Below the pieces are notes generated by a model. That model did no database searches. It was not told the DNA's origin and saw nothing but the letters and a program-made list of their open reading frames with translations. A stretch of DNA of 38,645 nucleotides, from the NCBI GenBank assembly GCA_024636475.1, contig JAGXHA010000094.1, forward strand, positions 1 to 38,645. Direction: 5' to 3'. This DNA comes from Roseobacter sp. (GTDB lineage Bacteria; Pseudomonadota; Alphaproteobacteria; Rhodobacterales; Rhodobacteraceae). Below are positions 26,659 to 35,107 of this stretch, piece by piece (the first letter of the stretch is position 1; each line of letters starts with the position of its first letter). A program made the translations under genes and the position numbers.

Positions 26659-27533
26659 GTGCTTCTGACGATATCGACGACAGTGCCGCGCCGCTGATTG
26701 AGCATCTGGCAGAGTTACGCACACGTCTGATCCATTCGGTGATCGCGTTTATCATCGGGATGGTGATCTGCTTTACCGTGTGGAACCCGATCTTCAACTT
26801 CCTGACCCATCCGTTGTGTTCGGCAATGGCGGAGCGCGGGCAGGATGATTGTGGGCTGATCCTTATCAAGCTGCAGGAAGGTTTCTTTGTCGCGATTTCC
26901 ATCTCGCTTTTGGGCGGGCTGGTCTTGGGGTTTCCCTATATCAGCTACCAGCTGTGGCGGTTTGTTGCACCGGGGCTGTACAAGAATGAAAAAGGCGCAT
27001 TCCTGCCGTTTTTGATTTCAAGCCCCTTGATGTTTTTCTTGGGCGCTTCTTTTGCGTTCTATGTGGTCACACCGCTGGCGTTCGACTTCTTTCTGGGGTT
27101 TCAGCAGGCAGGATCGCTTGTGGGCGAGGGAAGCAATGAGACGGGTGGAATTGCAGCCATCGCGTTTCAGGGCTCCGCTCAGGAATATCTGAACCTGACA
27201 ATCAAGTTTATCGTGGCTTTCGGTTTGTGTTTCCAACTTCCTGTCCTTTTAACTTTGCTGGGTAAGGCCGGGATCGTGAGCGCCGAAGGTCTTGGCAACG
27301 TTCGCAAATATGCTGTTGTCGCCATCTTGATCCTTGCCGCGCTGGTAACACCGCCAGATGTGATTACGCAGGTAATCTTGTTTGTCGTGGTTTACGGGCT
27401 TTACGAAATTTCGATTTTCCTGGTCCGCCGGGTCGAGCGCAAACGCGAAGAAAAGCTGCGCGCCGAAGGTTACTATGACGACGAGTTCCACGACCCAATG
27501 ATGGACGAATTCGACGAGGACGACGAAAAGTGA
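26655..27533 (+). CDS. tatC: Sec-independent protein translocase TatC
   Basis: Six-helix core of the twin-arginine receptor. The conserved N-terminal [13 protein letters not shown], the loop after helix 1, and the helix 2-3 region ([16 protein letters not shown]) with the family's Phe/Pro/Gly residues are visible. Downstream are [11 protein letters not shown] and a final helix. The 292-residue protein ends in a very acidic tail (DEFDEDDEK). Its start overlaps tatB, and its TGA overlaps a GTG start of the next gene, so tatABC and the ATPase form one unit. Confidence 0.96.
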   Translation: MSASDDIDDSAAPLIEHLAELRTRLIHSVIAFIIGMVICFTVWNPIFNFLTHPLCSAMAERGQDDCGLILIKLQEGFFVAISISLLGGLVLGFPYISYQLWRFVAPGLYKNEKGAFLPFLISSPLMFFLGASFAFYVVTPLAFDFFLGFQQAGSLVGEGSNETGGIAAIAFQGSAQEYLNLTIKFIVAFGLCFQLPVLLTLLGKAGIVSAEGLGNVRKYAVVAILILAALVTPPDVITQVILFVVVYGLYEISIFLVRRVERKREEKLRAEGYYDDEFHDPMMDEFDEDDEK

Positions 27534-28369
27534 TCGACGACCCTATGGACCGTATTGCAGCGGCGCTTGAAAGAATATCTCCTGCGCCGCTCAAAGCCCC
27601 CGATTTTGACGCAGCCGGTGCCTTTGTTTGGCAGACCGGGCCGGATCATCTGATCGCTGTGCCAAGAGTGAGCAAGGTCGATCTGGATCTGCTTGTGGGC
27701 GTTGACCGGGCGCGCGATACGTTGCTGGCCAACACCACGCAATTTGCTGCGGGCCTACCTGCCAACAACGCACTGCTTTGGGGTGCGCGGGGGATGGGGA
27801 AATCCAGCCTTGTCAAAGCGGTACATGCGCATGTTCAAGCAACTCACAGCGTGTTGCGGATTGTCGAGCTTCAGCGCGAGGATCTGCCCTCGGTCGGTCG
27901 GTTGCTGGCGCTTTTGCGCGATGCCCCACATCGGTTCATTTTGTTCTGCGACGACTTGAGTTTTGGTCATGATGACGCGCAATACAAGTCGCTGAAGGCC
28001 GTTCTGGATGGCGGGATCGAGGGGCGGCCCGACAATGTCGTGCTTTATGCCACATCGAACCGTCGCCATCTGATGCCCCGCGACATGATCGAAAACGAAC
28101 GCGGGTCTGCCATCAATCCAGCCGAGGCGGTCGAGGAAAAGGTATCCTTGTCAGACCGCTTTGGGTTGTGGCTGGGTTTCCACCCTTGCGACCAGAAACA
28201 ATATCTAGAGATGATCCGGGGCTATTGTGACGCGCACGGTGTCAAGATTGATGCTGATACGTTGTATGCCGAAGCAATCGAATGGCAGGCCACACGTGGA
28301 TCACGCTCAGGCCGTGTGGCCTGGCAGTATTTTGTGGATCTCGCAGGGCGCAAGGGCGTTTCGCTTTAG
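27530..28369 (+). CDS. DUF815-type ATP-binding protein
   Basis: A 279-residue P-loop protein of the AAA+-like DUF815 group. Walker A is GARGMGKS at residues 85-92. Walker B is [11 protein letters not shown], followed by a sensor-like [11 protein letters not shown] and a conserved C-terminal part ([15 protein letters not shown]). The cellular role is not established. It overlaps the tatC stop through a GTG start at 27530 (GTGA); an ATG at 27545 is the alternative. The operon then ends at a hairpin. Co-transcription with tat does not prove a role in export. Confidence 0.9.
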   Translation: MIDDPMDRIAAALERISPAPLKAPDFDAAGAFVWQTGPDHLIAVPRVSKVDLDLLVGVDRARDTLLANTTQFAAGLPANNALLWGARGMGKSSLVKAVHAHVQATHSVLRIVELQREDLPSVGRLLALLRDAPHRFILFCDDLSFGHDDAQYKSLKAVLDGGIEGRPDNVVLYATSNRRHLMPRDMIENERGSAINPAEAVEEKVSLSDRFGLWLGFHPCDQKQYLEMIRGYCDAHGVKIDADTLYAEAIEWQATRGSRSGRVAWQYFVDLAGRKGVSL

Positions 28370-28375
28370 GCCGCG

Positions 28376-28394
28376 CGCCCGGTGCGGGCGTTTT
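28376..28394 (+). terminator. Terminator of the tatABC–DUF815 operon
   Basis: CGCCCG (28376-28381), loop GTG, CGGGCG (28385-28390), then TTTT. The stem is 6 base pairs, all G-C, and starts 7 bases after the DUF815 stop. The tail overlaps nothing but the gap before the convergent nlpD-like gene. On the minus strand no T-run follows, so it acts on the plus strand. Confidence 0.75.
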
Positions 28395-28395
28395 G

Positions 28396-29643
28396 CTAGT
28401 TCAGGTAAGGCGATGGATCGACGCTGTCGAACCCGTTTCGGACCTCAAAATGAACAAAGGCATCATCGCCGCTGCGCAGCTTTGCGATGGTCGCGCCTTT
28501 GGCTACACTGTCGCCTTTCTGCACGCTGACGTTGGTGACGTTGGCATAGACCGTCAACAGATTGTCGGGGTGGCGGATGACAACAATCGGGATACCATCG
28601 GCGCTTTTTGTGATTGCAGCAACCGTGCCGCTATCGGCTGCTTTTACAGCGCCGCCAGCAGTACCTTTGATGTTGATCCCTTCGTTCTTTCCCTTGGAAT
28701 AGGCACGGATAATGCTGCCTTGAACTGGCGGTATCATCCGTCCGGCTGAGGCAGGTTTAGTTGTCTTACCGACGTCGGCCACGGGTTTGGTCGGTGCTGG
28801 TGTTGTTGCGGCGGGCTTTGGTGCGGGCTCAAGCGGGGGCAGCGGTTTGGCCGCACTTGGGGGCGTAGGGGTGGGGGACCCGACACCGGGCAGGGGCGTT
28901 GTGGCGGCACTGGCGGTTGAAGGCAGGGCTGCGGTACGCTGCGGCGCAGCCTGTTGCGGGACGGGGATCAGCAGGAACTGCCCTTCGCGGACCGAGAAAT
29001 CTGCGCCCAAGCCATTCCATTCGGCCAAGGTGGTCACCGGGACGGCATAGAGACGTGCGATTGTATAGGCGGTCTCTCCACGCTCGACCTTGTGACGGAT
29101 CGGTTCGCGACCAGTTTGCTTGAGCGGATTTTCGCGTGTGGCGGTCTGCGTTGGCGGCAAGGCCGCGGTTTGGACGCCCGTAGACGCAGGGGCACGGTTG
29201 ATTGCACCGCCTGCAATCGTCTGTATGTCCAACGCCTGAGTTGTGATCGGCCCGGTGCCTGTTGCCCCAGTGGCCGGCGATGGCTCGGAAACCCGGTCTT
29301 GCAGCGCGATAATCTCGCCTTTGCGCAGTGGAACCGTCGGGTCGATGCCATTGTAACGCGACAGGCTGTTCACGTCGGTGCCTACGCGATTTGCAACATC
29401 CGTCAGCGTGTCACCGCGACGGGCTACGACAACCTGATAATTAGGATAGGAAATAACGCCACGATCGTCTGGCGCAGGCCGGTTTGCAAGCGGCCCTGTT
29501 GCGGCTTCTGCGGTGGTGAAACCGTCGCCAAAGCTGCCGCGAAGATCATAATCAAGGGGTCTGTCGCACGCCGCAAGAAGCAATGCGCTGCCGCCTGCCA
29601 GAACCGTCAATCTGAAGGTTCGGGTCGCCAAAGGGTGGATCAT
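28396..29643 (-). CDS. nlpD: NlpD-like lipoprotein: two LysM domains and a degenerate LytM/M23 domain
   Basis: A 415-residue outer-membrane-type lipoprotein with a signal peptide ending LLLAAC (Cys26). Two LysM peptidoglycan-binding domains follow (ARRGDTLTDVANRVGTDVNS region and HKVERGETAYTIARLYAVPV region), then a Pro/Ala/Thr linker and a C-terminal M23/LytM domain. In that domain the metal-binding HxGxD is replaced by NEGIN and the later motifs are partly lost (YANVTNV; VHFEVR keeps its His). It is therefore probably not a hydrolase but an activator of cell-wall amidases, as known for NlpD/EnvC proteins. ATG at 29643 has GAGG upstream; an in-frame start at 29721 is less likely. surE–pcm–nlpD order matches enterobacteria. 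Confidence 0.9.
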   Translation of the reverse strand: MIHPLATRTFRLTVLAGGSALLLAACDRPLDYDLRGSFGDGFTTAEAATGPLANRPAPDDRGVISYPNYQVVVARRGDTLTDVANRVGTDVNSLSRYNGIDPTVPLRKGEIIALQDRVSEPSPATGATGTGPITTQALDIQTIAGGAINRAPASTGVQTAALPPTQTATRENPLKQTGREPIRHKVERGETAYTIARLYAVPVTTLAEWNGLGADFSVREGQFLLIPVPQQAAPQRTAALPSTASAATTPLPGVGSPTPTPPSAAKPLPPLEPAPKPAATTPAPTKPVADVGKTTKPASAGRMIPPVQGSIIRAYSKGKNEGINIKGTAGGAVKAADSGTVAAITKSADGIPIVVIRHPDNLLTVYANVTNVSVQKGDSVAKGATIAKLRSGDDAFVHFEVRNGFDSVDPSPYLN

Positions 29644-29721
29644 CTGCTTGTCCTCATGTCTTGTGACGCCGTTGGTCTTAGGGCCTCCATGTGGTCTGGA
29701 GTTACCCTGCCTGTACAGCAT

Positions 29722-30381
29722 TTAGCTGTCTTTGCCCAACCCTTCAAGCAACGGAACAAAGCGAACCTTGCGCAACTCGTCATATTCAAGGCCGGTTTCG
29801 GTTTTGCGCACACGGATCAGGTGCTGTACCGCATCAGATTGCCCCACTGGAACAACCATGATCCCGCCTACTTTCAGTTGGGCCACCAGCGGTCCGGGCG
29901 GGTCTTCAGCGGCGGCGGTCACGATGATCCGGTCAAAAGGGGCCTGTTCGGGAAGTCCGAAACTGCCGTCGGCGGTAATGGCGGTGATATTGGTCAGGTC
30001 CAGCGCGTCGAAAATCTCGCGGGCTTCCTGTACCAGTCTGCGATGGCGGTCGATTGTATAAACCCGGCGCGCAAGCTTGCTGAGGATCGCGGCCTGATAG
30101 CCTGAGCCTGTGCCAATTTCGAGCACCTTGTCGCGCGGGGTCACTTCGAGCGCTTGGGTCATGAGGGCCACAACCGAGGGCTGGCTGATGGTTTGCCCAC
30201 AAGCGATGGGAAGGGGCATATCCTCGTAAGCGCGCGCGGCAAACAGACCACGGATGAACGGCCCGCGGTCAATCTGCTCCATCGCGTTGAGGATGCGGGT
30301 TTCGGTCACACCCTTGGAGCGCAGCGCATAGAGAAATTGCATCTTGCGCTCTGCGGCAGAGATGTCTTCGTCGTCGTTCAT
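29722..30381 (-). CDS. pcm: Protein-L-isoaspartate O-methyltransferase
   Basis: Repairs isomerised aspartyl residues by methyl transfer from S-adenosylmethionine. The 219-residue protein has the family pattern: [20 protein letters not shown], the active-site loop [16 protein letters not shown] at about 59-74, and the SAM-binding motif [11 protein letters not shown] at 87-97. Later come [20 protein letters not shown] and VPVGQSD. The start overlaps the surE stop (ATGA). It is followed by the nlpD-like gene after 78 bases. Confidence 0.95.
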   Translation of the reverse strand: MNDDEDISAAERKMQFLYALRSKGVTETRILNAMEQIDRGPFIRGLFAARAYEDMPLPIACGQTISQPSVVALMTQALEVTPRDKVLEIGTGSGYQAAILSKLARRVYTIDRHRRLVQEAREIFDALDLTNITAITADGSFGLPEQAPFDRIIVTAAAEDPPGPLVAQLKVGGIMVVPVGQSDAVQHLIRVRKTETGLEYDELRKVRFVPLLEGLGKDS

Positions 30382-31163
30382 GTGTTGATGGCTTTGAGGG
30401 CGGCAAAACTGTCGTGGTCGGTCAAATCCGCGCGCATGGGCGTCACGGTGATGTAGCCCTCAAGGTTCAGGGCGGCATCTGTTTCAGGTGCCGTTGGAAT
30501 TTGTTGGTCAGCGCCCCGGATCCACAAAAAGCGGCGCCCCGAGGGAGAGACATGTGGCGTGGTCGAAAACCCTGTCCCTTCGCGCATTCCCTGACGGGCC
30601 AACCGGATGCCTTTCACGTCGGCTGTTGCGACGGGGGGGAAATTCACGTTATAAAACAAACGGTAACCTGAGGTATGCGCGGGTGTCGCATCCAGAATAC
30701 GGCGTACGACATCTGCGCCGTGATGGGCCGCGACTTCGAAAGGGTCTTCCAGATCGCGGTTGGCAGGGCCATAATATTGCGACATCGCGATTGCGGGAAC
30801 CCCTTGCAAGGCGGCCTCGAGCGCGCCGCCGATGGTCCCGGAATAAAGGGCGTTTTCAGCCGCGTTGTTCCCCCGGTTTACACCAGAAAGTACCAGATCG
30901 GGCGGGGTCTCTTGCATGGAATCGTGCAAGGCGGCCAATACGCAATCAGCTGGGCTGCCTTCGACAGAATATCGATGCTTGCCGATATGTTCGATCATCA
31001 TCGGCTTGGTATAGCTGATGCAATGTCCAACGCCTGACTGTTCGTATGCGGGGGCTACTGTCCAAACGTCGCCGTCGGGTCCTGCAATCTGGCTTGCGAT
31101 GGCGTGGAGCGTTTTGAGGCCCGGTGCATGGATGCCGTCATCGTTCGTAATCAGAATGCGCAT
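30378..31163 (-). CDS. surE: 5'/3'-nucleotidase SurE
   Basis: Metal-dependent nucleotidase acting on nucleoside monophosphates and short polyphosphates, linked to stress survival. The N-terminal metal site is [14 protein letters not shown] (Asp8, Asp9). The second is [20 protein letters not shown], with the Ser and Asn ligands, and GSPADCV is also present. The 261-residue length is normal. The gene is coupled to pcm through an overlapping stop/start. Repeat copy B lies 54-86 bases upstream of its ATG, so it sits in the probable promoter or leader region. Confidence 0.96.
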   Translation of the reverse strand: MRILITNDDGIHAPGLKTLHAIASQIAGPDGDVWTVAPAYEQSGVGHCISYTKPMMIEHIGKHRYSVEGSPADCVLAALHDSMQETPPDLVLSGVNRGNNAAENALYSGTIGGALEAALQGVPAIAMSQYYGPANRDLEDPFEVAAHHGADVVRRILDATPAHTSGYRLFYNVNFPPVATADVKGIRLARQGMREGTGFSTTPHVSPSGRRFLWIRGADQQIPTAPETDAALNLEGYITVTPMRADLTDHDSFAALKAINT

Positions 31164-31216
31164 ATTTTCCCCTTTTCGCCTTGATAAGCGAGGGACGGGG
31201 GCGCGGCAAGGCGGGA

Positions 31217-31249
31217 GCCTTCGGCGAGGATATTTTTAAGCCAGAGAAG
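31217..31249 (+). repeat. Copy B of the dispersed 33-base repeat
   Basis: Begins GCCTTCGGCGAGGATATT and continues TTTAAGCCAGAGAAG. It lies between the minus-strand SDR and surE, oriented against both. The complement of its TTA at 31236-31238 is the TAA stop codon of the SDR, so the last residues of that protein are repeat-encoded. Similarity to copy A extends beyond the core (AGGGCAG, GCCAGAA). Confidence 0.8.
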
Positions 31250-31886
31250 AGGGCAGTGCTGCCAGAATTTCAGCGGCCTGCGATTGCGGGCTGTGAAGCG
31301 CTGCGCGGTCTTCGCCGGGGTGGAAGCGGGCGCGGGTCGCGGTTGGCATGGGGGCGGGTGTCAGAATATGGACATGTGGGCCGATTTTGGCAGTTTCAGC
31401 CTGCCAGCTTTTCGCCAGCGCAATTTGAGCCGCCTTCGTGGCACCGTAGCTGCCAAAGAATTTTCCGCTCACAACCGGATCATCAAAGAACACGGCATGA
31501 CCCGATTGGCCCAGCAAGGGCGAGACATAGTTGATCAGTATAGAGGTGGCCGTGATGTTGCAGGTGACCGATTTCGCCATGTCTTTTGCGTCGATATGGT
31601 CTGCGGGCGCGAGGGGAGCGGCATGGATTGCCGTGTGAAACCAAACATCAAGGCTGCCCCAGCGGTCAAAGATACCCCGGCATAACGTGGCCATCGCATC
31701 GGCGTTAGTGATGTCCATCGGTGCCAATGTCGCACTGCCGCCGCGCGCCTGAATGCGGTCGTCGAGTTCTTCCAAAGCACCTGTGGTCTTGGCCACCGCA
31801 ATGATGTGATGGCTGTCGCAAAGCGCTTCGGCAAGCGCGGCACCAAGGCCACGGGACGCACCGGTGATGAGAGCTGTTTTTGTCAT
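31236..31886 (-). CDS. Divergent SDR-family protein
   Basis: A 216-residue short-chain dehydrogenase-like protein. The cofactor motif TGASRGLG is intact (residues 8-15) and Tyr147-x3-Lys151 (YGATK) is present. The usual NNAG is replaced by a stretch around HTAIHAAP (84-91), and the position of the catalytic Ser, 13 residues before the Tyr, is occupied by Phe134 followed by two Asp (VFFDDP). The C-terminus is short and lacks the usual GG-containing tail; its last residues and stop lie in repeat copy B. ATG at 31886 is preferred over a GTG at 31901; ribosome site evidence is weak for both. Function is unknown. Confidence 0.82.
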   Translation of the reverse strand: MTKTALITGASRGLGAALAEALCDSHHIIAVAKTTGALEELDDRIQARGGSATLAPMDITNADAMATLCRGIFDRWGSLDVWFHTAIHAAPLAPADHIDAKDMAKSVTCNITATSILINYVSPLLGQSGHAVFFDDPVVSGKFFGSYGATKAAQIALAKSWQAETAKIGPHVHILTPAPMPTATRARFHPGEDRAALHSPQSQAAEILAALPSSLA

Positions 31887-31943
31887 GCAAGCCGTTTGCA
31901 CCCAGCCGCCGGGATCGTCAAGTGCGACCCCGGCTTTTGCCTG

Positions 31944-32909
31944 TTAAGAGGGCTGATTGCCGCTGTCTGCCACGGCATCTGCAAGCCGCTTGGGCTTGGG
32001 GTCGTTGCCGTTGGTAGGCCACCCTTCACGTTGGCGTGCCCGGTCGCCATCGTATTCGTCGGTCTGATCGTGGAACAGCTGCACGTGGGTCGGGTAGGGC
32101 ATATCAATTCCCGCCTTATCAAGCGCTTGGTAGACCGATTGCAAGACCTCGCCCTTGGTCCGGCGCACGGTTGACTGGTCGGATGCTGTCCACCAGCGCA
32201 GACGGATGACGTTGGCGAAATCGCCCAATTCGACAGGGATCGCTTCCGGGGCGGGGTCGGACAGGACATTTTCAACGCTGGCGCAGGCATCAATCATGGT
32301 TTTGCGCGACAGGGCCCAGTCATCATTGCACCCGACACCGATGTCGTATTGCGAGCGGCGTTGATCAAAGGCTGTGTTGACCACCACGCTGTCGGTATAA
32401 ATGTCTGTATTTGGAATCACGACGCGGCGGCCATCATAGGTCTTGATGATCGTGGCGCGGGTTTCGATTCGCTCGACCGTGCCTTCATGGCCGGAAGACA
32501 CAACGATCTGGTCACCCACTGCAAACGGCTGGCGCAGCAGGATCAGGATGCCCGCAAGCATGTTTTGCAAGATATCCTTGAAAGCGAAGCCGATGGCGAC
32601 AGAACTTACGCCCAGACCTGTGATCAGATCACCGGGGCTGAGGGAGGGCGCAACGATCGTAACGGCCAGCATGAAGCCAAGAACAGTCACCGACCAACGC
32701 ACAAGGGAGCCTGCTACATCGCCCAGACTGGGACGATCACGGTGCCGGGCTGATCTGCGAATAACCGAACCGATCCCTTGGGCAACAAACCAAAAGAAGA
32801 GGAACAAAACCAACGCCACGGCGATGTTGGGCAGTAGTCTAAACAGGCCGTCCAGCCAGCCATCAAGTTTATCAAATATCAGGCCGGGATTTGCGTCTAT
32901 TCCATCCAT
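31944..32909 (-). CDS. MscS-type mechanosensitive ion channel
   Basis: A 321-residue small-conductance mechanosensitive channel. A short N-terminal region and about three membrane segments (NIAVALVLFLFFWFVAQGIG; SVTVLGFMLAVTIVAP) lead to the pore-lining helix and the signature FKDILQNMLAGILILLRQPF. The beta domain VGDQIVV, VERIETRATIIKTYDGRRVVIPNT and the alpha-beta C-terminal domain follow. Such channels release osmolytes on hypo-osmotic shock. AAAGGA precedes the ATG. It lies between the SDR (57 bases) and a small GspC-like gene on the same strand. Confidence 0.93.
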   Translation of the reverse strand: MDGIDANPGLIFDKLDGWLDGLFRLLPNIAVALVLFLFFWFVAQGIGSVIRRSARHRDRPSLGDVAGSLVRWSVTVLGFMLAVTIVAPSLSPGDLITGLGVSSVAIGFAFKDILQNMLAGILILLRQPFAVGDQIVVSSGHEGTVERIETRATIIKTYDGRRVVIPNTDIYTDSVVVNTAFDQRRSQYDIGVGCNDDWALSRKTMIDACASVENVLSDPAPEAIPVELGDFANVIRLRWWTASDQSTVRRTKGEVLQSVYQALDKAGIDMPYPTHVQLFHDQTDEYDGDRARQREGWPTNGNDPKPKRLADAVADSGNQPS

Positions 32910-32968
32910 AGGAGGGTCCTTTGTTATTCACATCACTGTGTAACACGGCTGCTCCCGATTTGGTTCCG

Positions 32969-33241
32969 TCAGGATTTGGGAAGTTGCAGAACCTTGGCCT
33001 TTGACCCTATTCCAACCACGATGGCAGTGTCGCTGATCGCAGCGATCGTTCCTCCTGCAAAAGGATCGCCAAGCTTGACCCGTCTAATCTGGCCGTTGGC
33101 GTCGCGCACCAAGGCACCGGGATCCTCCAGGCTGCCAAAAATGCCGATAAGGGCCAATTTGGGCAGTTGAACCTGCTGGGTTGCAAGATCAATCACCTTC
33201 GTAGGGGTGGGCGTGCCGTGTTCGTCTGTGGATGTGGACAT
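32969..33241 (-). CDS. Small GspC/PilP-like domain protein
   Basis: A 90-residue protein. From residue 26 on (LPKLALIGIFGSLEDPGALV, IRRVKLGDPFAGGTIAAI, IVVGIGSKAKVLQLP) it matches the pattern of the small beta-rich HR domain of type II secretion protein C and type IV pilus PilP. No membrane anchor or signal peptide is visible and no secretion genes are near, so it should be cytoplasmic, unlike those proteins. GAGAGG lies 5 bases before the ATG at 33241. The assignment is from pattern only; its role is unknown. It sits between purF (203-base gap containing a terminator) and the MscS gene. Confidence 0.7.
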   Translation of the reverse strand: MSTSTDEHGTPTPTKVIDLATQQVQLPKLALIGIFGSLEDPGALVRDANGQIRRVKLGDPFAGGTIAAISDTAIVVGIGSKAKVLQLPKS

Positions 33242-33388
33242 GTCAGCCTCTCTAGACCCTGTAGATCAGGGAATGGGTTTCGAAAGGCAGTTAGCAAAGG
33301 CTTTGCCGGGTCGATAGATGGGGTGAAACGCACAGGCAAAGACTGGCTGACAGGTAGGCAAGGCTTTGCCGTGAGGGCCAAATGCAAA

Positions 33389-33418
33389 ACAGCGCAGGGG
33401 CTTGAACCTCTGCGCTGT
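33389..33418 (-). terminator. Rho-independent terminator of purF
   Basis: ACAGCGCAGGGG (33389-33400), loop CTTGAA, CCTCTGCGCTGT (33407-33418): a 12-base-pair stem with one G-U pair. On the minus strand it is followed by TTTGCATTTGG. It starts 27 bases after the purF stop. Confidence 0.82.
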
Positions 33419-33444
33419 ATTTGTCTGATGGGGGTGTCAGGTGC

Positions 33445-34929
33445 TTATTCAGCGGCGGGCTTCATCTCGAACCCTTGGCTGATCTGATCGGTGGGTGTCA
33501 CAGGATATTCACCGGTGAAACAGGCATCGCAATATTGCGGGCATTTGGCGTCACGCCCCTTTGCTTCACCTACAGCACGATAAAGCCCATCGATTGAAAT
33601 GAACTTTAGGCTATCCACCTGTAAATGCTCGCGCATTTCGTCTTCCGACATCGTGGCCGCCAACAGCTTTTCGCGCTGCGGTGTGTCGACGCCGTAAAAA
33701 CAGGGCCACGCAGTCGGGGGCGATGCGATGCGGAAGTGCACTTCTTTGGCACCTGCATCGAGGATCATTTCCTTGATCTTGCGGCTGGTTGTGCCCCGTA
33801 CCACCGAATCGTCGACCAGAATGACCCGTTTGCCTTTGATCAGTGCACGGTTCACGTTCAGTTTGAGCCGCACGCCCATGTTGCGGATCTGTTCTGTAGG
33901 CTCGATGAAGGTCCGGCCCATATACTGGTTGCGGATGATTCCCATCGCGTAAGGAATGCCCGATTGCAGGCTGAACCCGATGGCTGCAGGCGTGCCGCTG
34001 TCAGGCACGGGGCAAACCAGATCGGCGTCAACCGGGCTTTCCTTGGCCAGTTCGCGGCCAATCGCCTCGCGGGTTTCATAGACGGAACGGCCGCCCAAGA
34101 TGCTGTCGGGACGGCTGAAATAGACGTGCTCAAAGATACAGAAGCGCGAGGCGACGCGGCGGAAGGGAAAATGGCTTTCTACACCTTGGGCCGTGATGAC
34201 AACCATCTCGCCCGGCTCGATCTCGCGGACGAATTCTGCGCCGATGATATCCAGCGCGCAGGTTTCCGAACTCAGTGCCCAGCCGTCGCCGACTTTACCC
34301 AGAACCAGCGGGCGTACCCCCAAAGGATCACGCACACCGATCAGCTTGGTGCGGGTCATGGCGACGATAGAGAAAGCCCCCTCGACGCGGCGCAGCGCAT
34401 CTTCCATCCGCTCGGGGATGTTGCGCTGCAACGAACGGGCCATCAGGTGGATGATACATTCGCTATCGCTTGAGCTTTGGAAGATCGAACCGCGCTCGAT
34501 CAGTTCGCGCCGCAGAGCGTTGGCGTTGGTGATGTTGCCGTTATGGGCAATCGCGGCCCCGCCCATGGCGAATTCGCCAAAGAACGGCTGGACGTCGCGG
34601 ATCGCGGTTTGGCCTTTGCTGCCAGACGTGGAATAGCGCACGTGACCAATGGCGATTTCGCCGGGCAGGGTCTCCATGATCTTTTGTGAGGTAAAGTTAT
34701 CACGGACATAGCCAAAGCGGCGGGCGGATTGAAAACCGTCGGTCGGATCGTAGCTGACGATGCCGCCGGCTTCTTGGCCGCGATGTTGAAGCGCGTGAAG
34801 GCCGAGGGCTACGAAGTTTGAGGCGTCAGCCACGCCGACGACGCCAAAGACCCCGCATTCTTCTTTAAGTTTATCTTCGTCACCTGCGTCGCGCAGATAC
34901 GAGGTATCAAATGGATGTGCTGGGGGCAT
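33445..34929 (-). CDS. purF: Amidophosphoribosyltransferase (PurF)
   Basis: Makes 5-phosphoribosylamine from PRPP and glutamine, the first committed step of purine synthesis. The N-terminal glutaminase domain begins at Cys25 (KEECGVFGV) after a short propeptide, as in Bacillus-type enzymes that cleave to expose the Cys. GHVRYST and NGNI are also seen. The PRPP loop is VILVDDSVVRGTTSRKI. Cysteines placed like the [4Fe-4S] ligands of the Bacillus enzyme are present (FCIFEHVYFSRPDS, WPCFYGVD, YCDACFTGEYP). ATG at 34929 gives 494 residues; a TTG at 34941 with GGAG 8 bases upstream is a real alternative. It follows cvpA after 178 bases. Confidence 0.96.
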   Translation of the reverse strand: MPPAHPFDTSYLRDAGDEDKLKEECGVFGVVGVADASNFVALGLHALQHRGQEAGGIVSYDPTDGFQSARRFGYVRDNFTSQKIMETLPGEIAIGHVRYSTSGSKGQTAIRDVQPFFGEFAMGGAAIAHNGNITNANALRRELIERGSIFQSSSDSECIIHLMARSLQRNIPERMEDALRRVEGAFSIVAMTRTKLIGVRDPLGVRPLVLGKVGDGWALSSETCALDIIGAEFVREIEPGEMVVITAQGVESHFPFRRVASRFCIFEHVYFSRPDSILGGRSVYETREAIGRELAKESPVDADLVCPVPDSGTPAAIGFSLQSGIPYAMGIIRNQYMGRTFIEPTEQIRNMGVRLKLNVNRALIKGKRVILVDDSVVRGTTSRKIKEMILDAGAKEVHFRIASPPTAWPCFYGVDTPQREKLLAATMSEDEMREHLQVDSLKFISIDGLYRAVGEAKGRDAKCPQYCDACFTGEYPVTPTDQISQGFEMKPAAE

Positions 34930-35060
34930 GATCTTGGACAACGGGGAGGCTCCGAATCCGATTAAAGGGCAGGGTCTGTTTAGGCGCTTGATCGCGGGTT
35001 GTCACCCCGCTGTCACATAAGACACGCGCAAACCCGTAATGCGGTTTAGCCATAGCAGAC

Positions 35061-35082
35061 AGGCCGCTTGGAAAAGCGGCCT
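35061..35082 (-). terminator. Hairpin after cvpA, possible terminator or attenuator before purF
   Basis: A perfect 9-base-pair stem, AGGCCGCTT (35061-35069), loop GGAA, AAGCGGCCT (35074-35082), 25 bases past the cvpA stop. No T-run follows on the minus strand, so intrinsic termination would be weak. It could also just separate or stabilise the cvpA and purF messages. Confidence 0.4.
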
Positions 35083-35107
35083 GACGAGACCTTAAACAGA
35101 CCTGGGC

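Noticed and set aside
28954..30105. 383-codon plus-strand frame opposite nlpD and pcm
   Set aside because: Antisense to two well-supported genes; Cys- and Arg-rich translation with no domain.
33288..33376. Two short GGCAA/TTGCC-type inverted repeats between the GspC-like gene and purF
   Set aside because: Stems of only 5-6 bases with no T-run; not distinguishable from chance.
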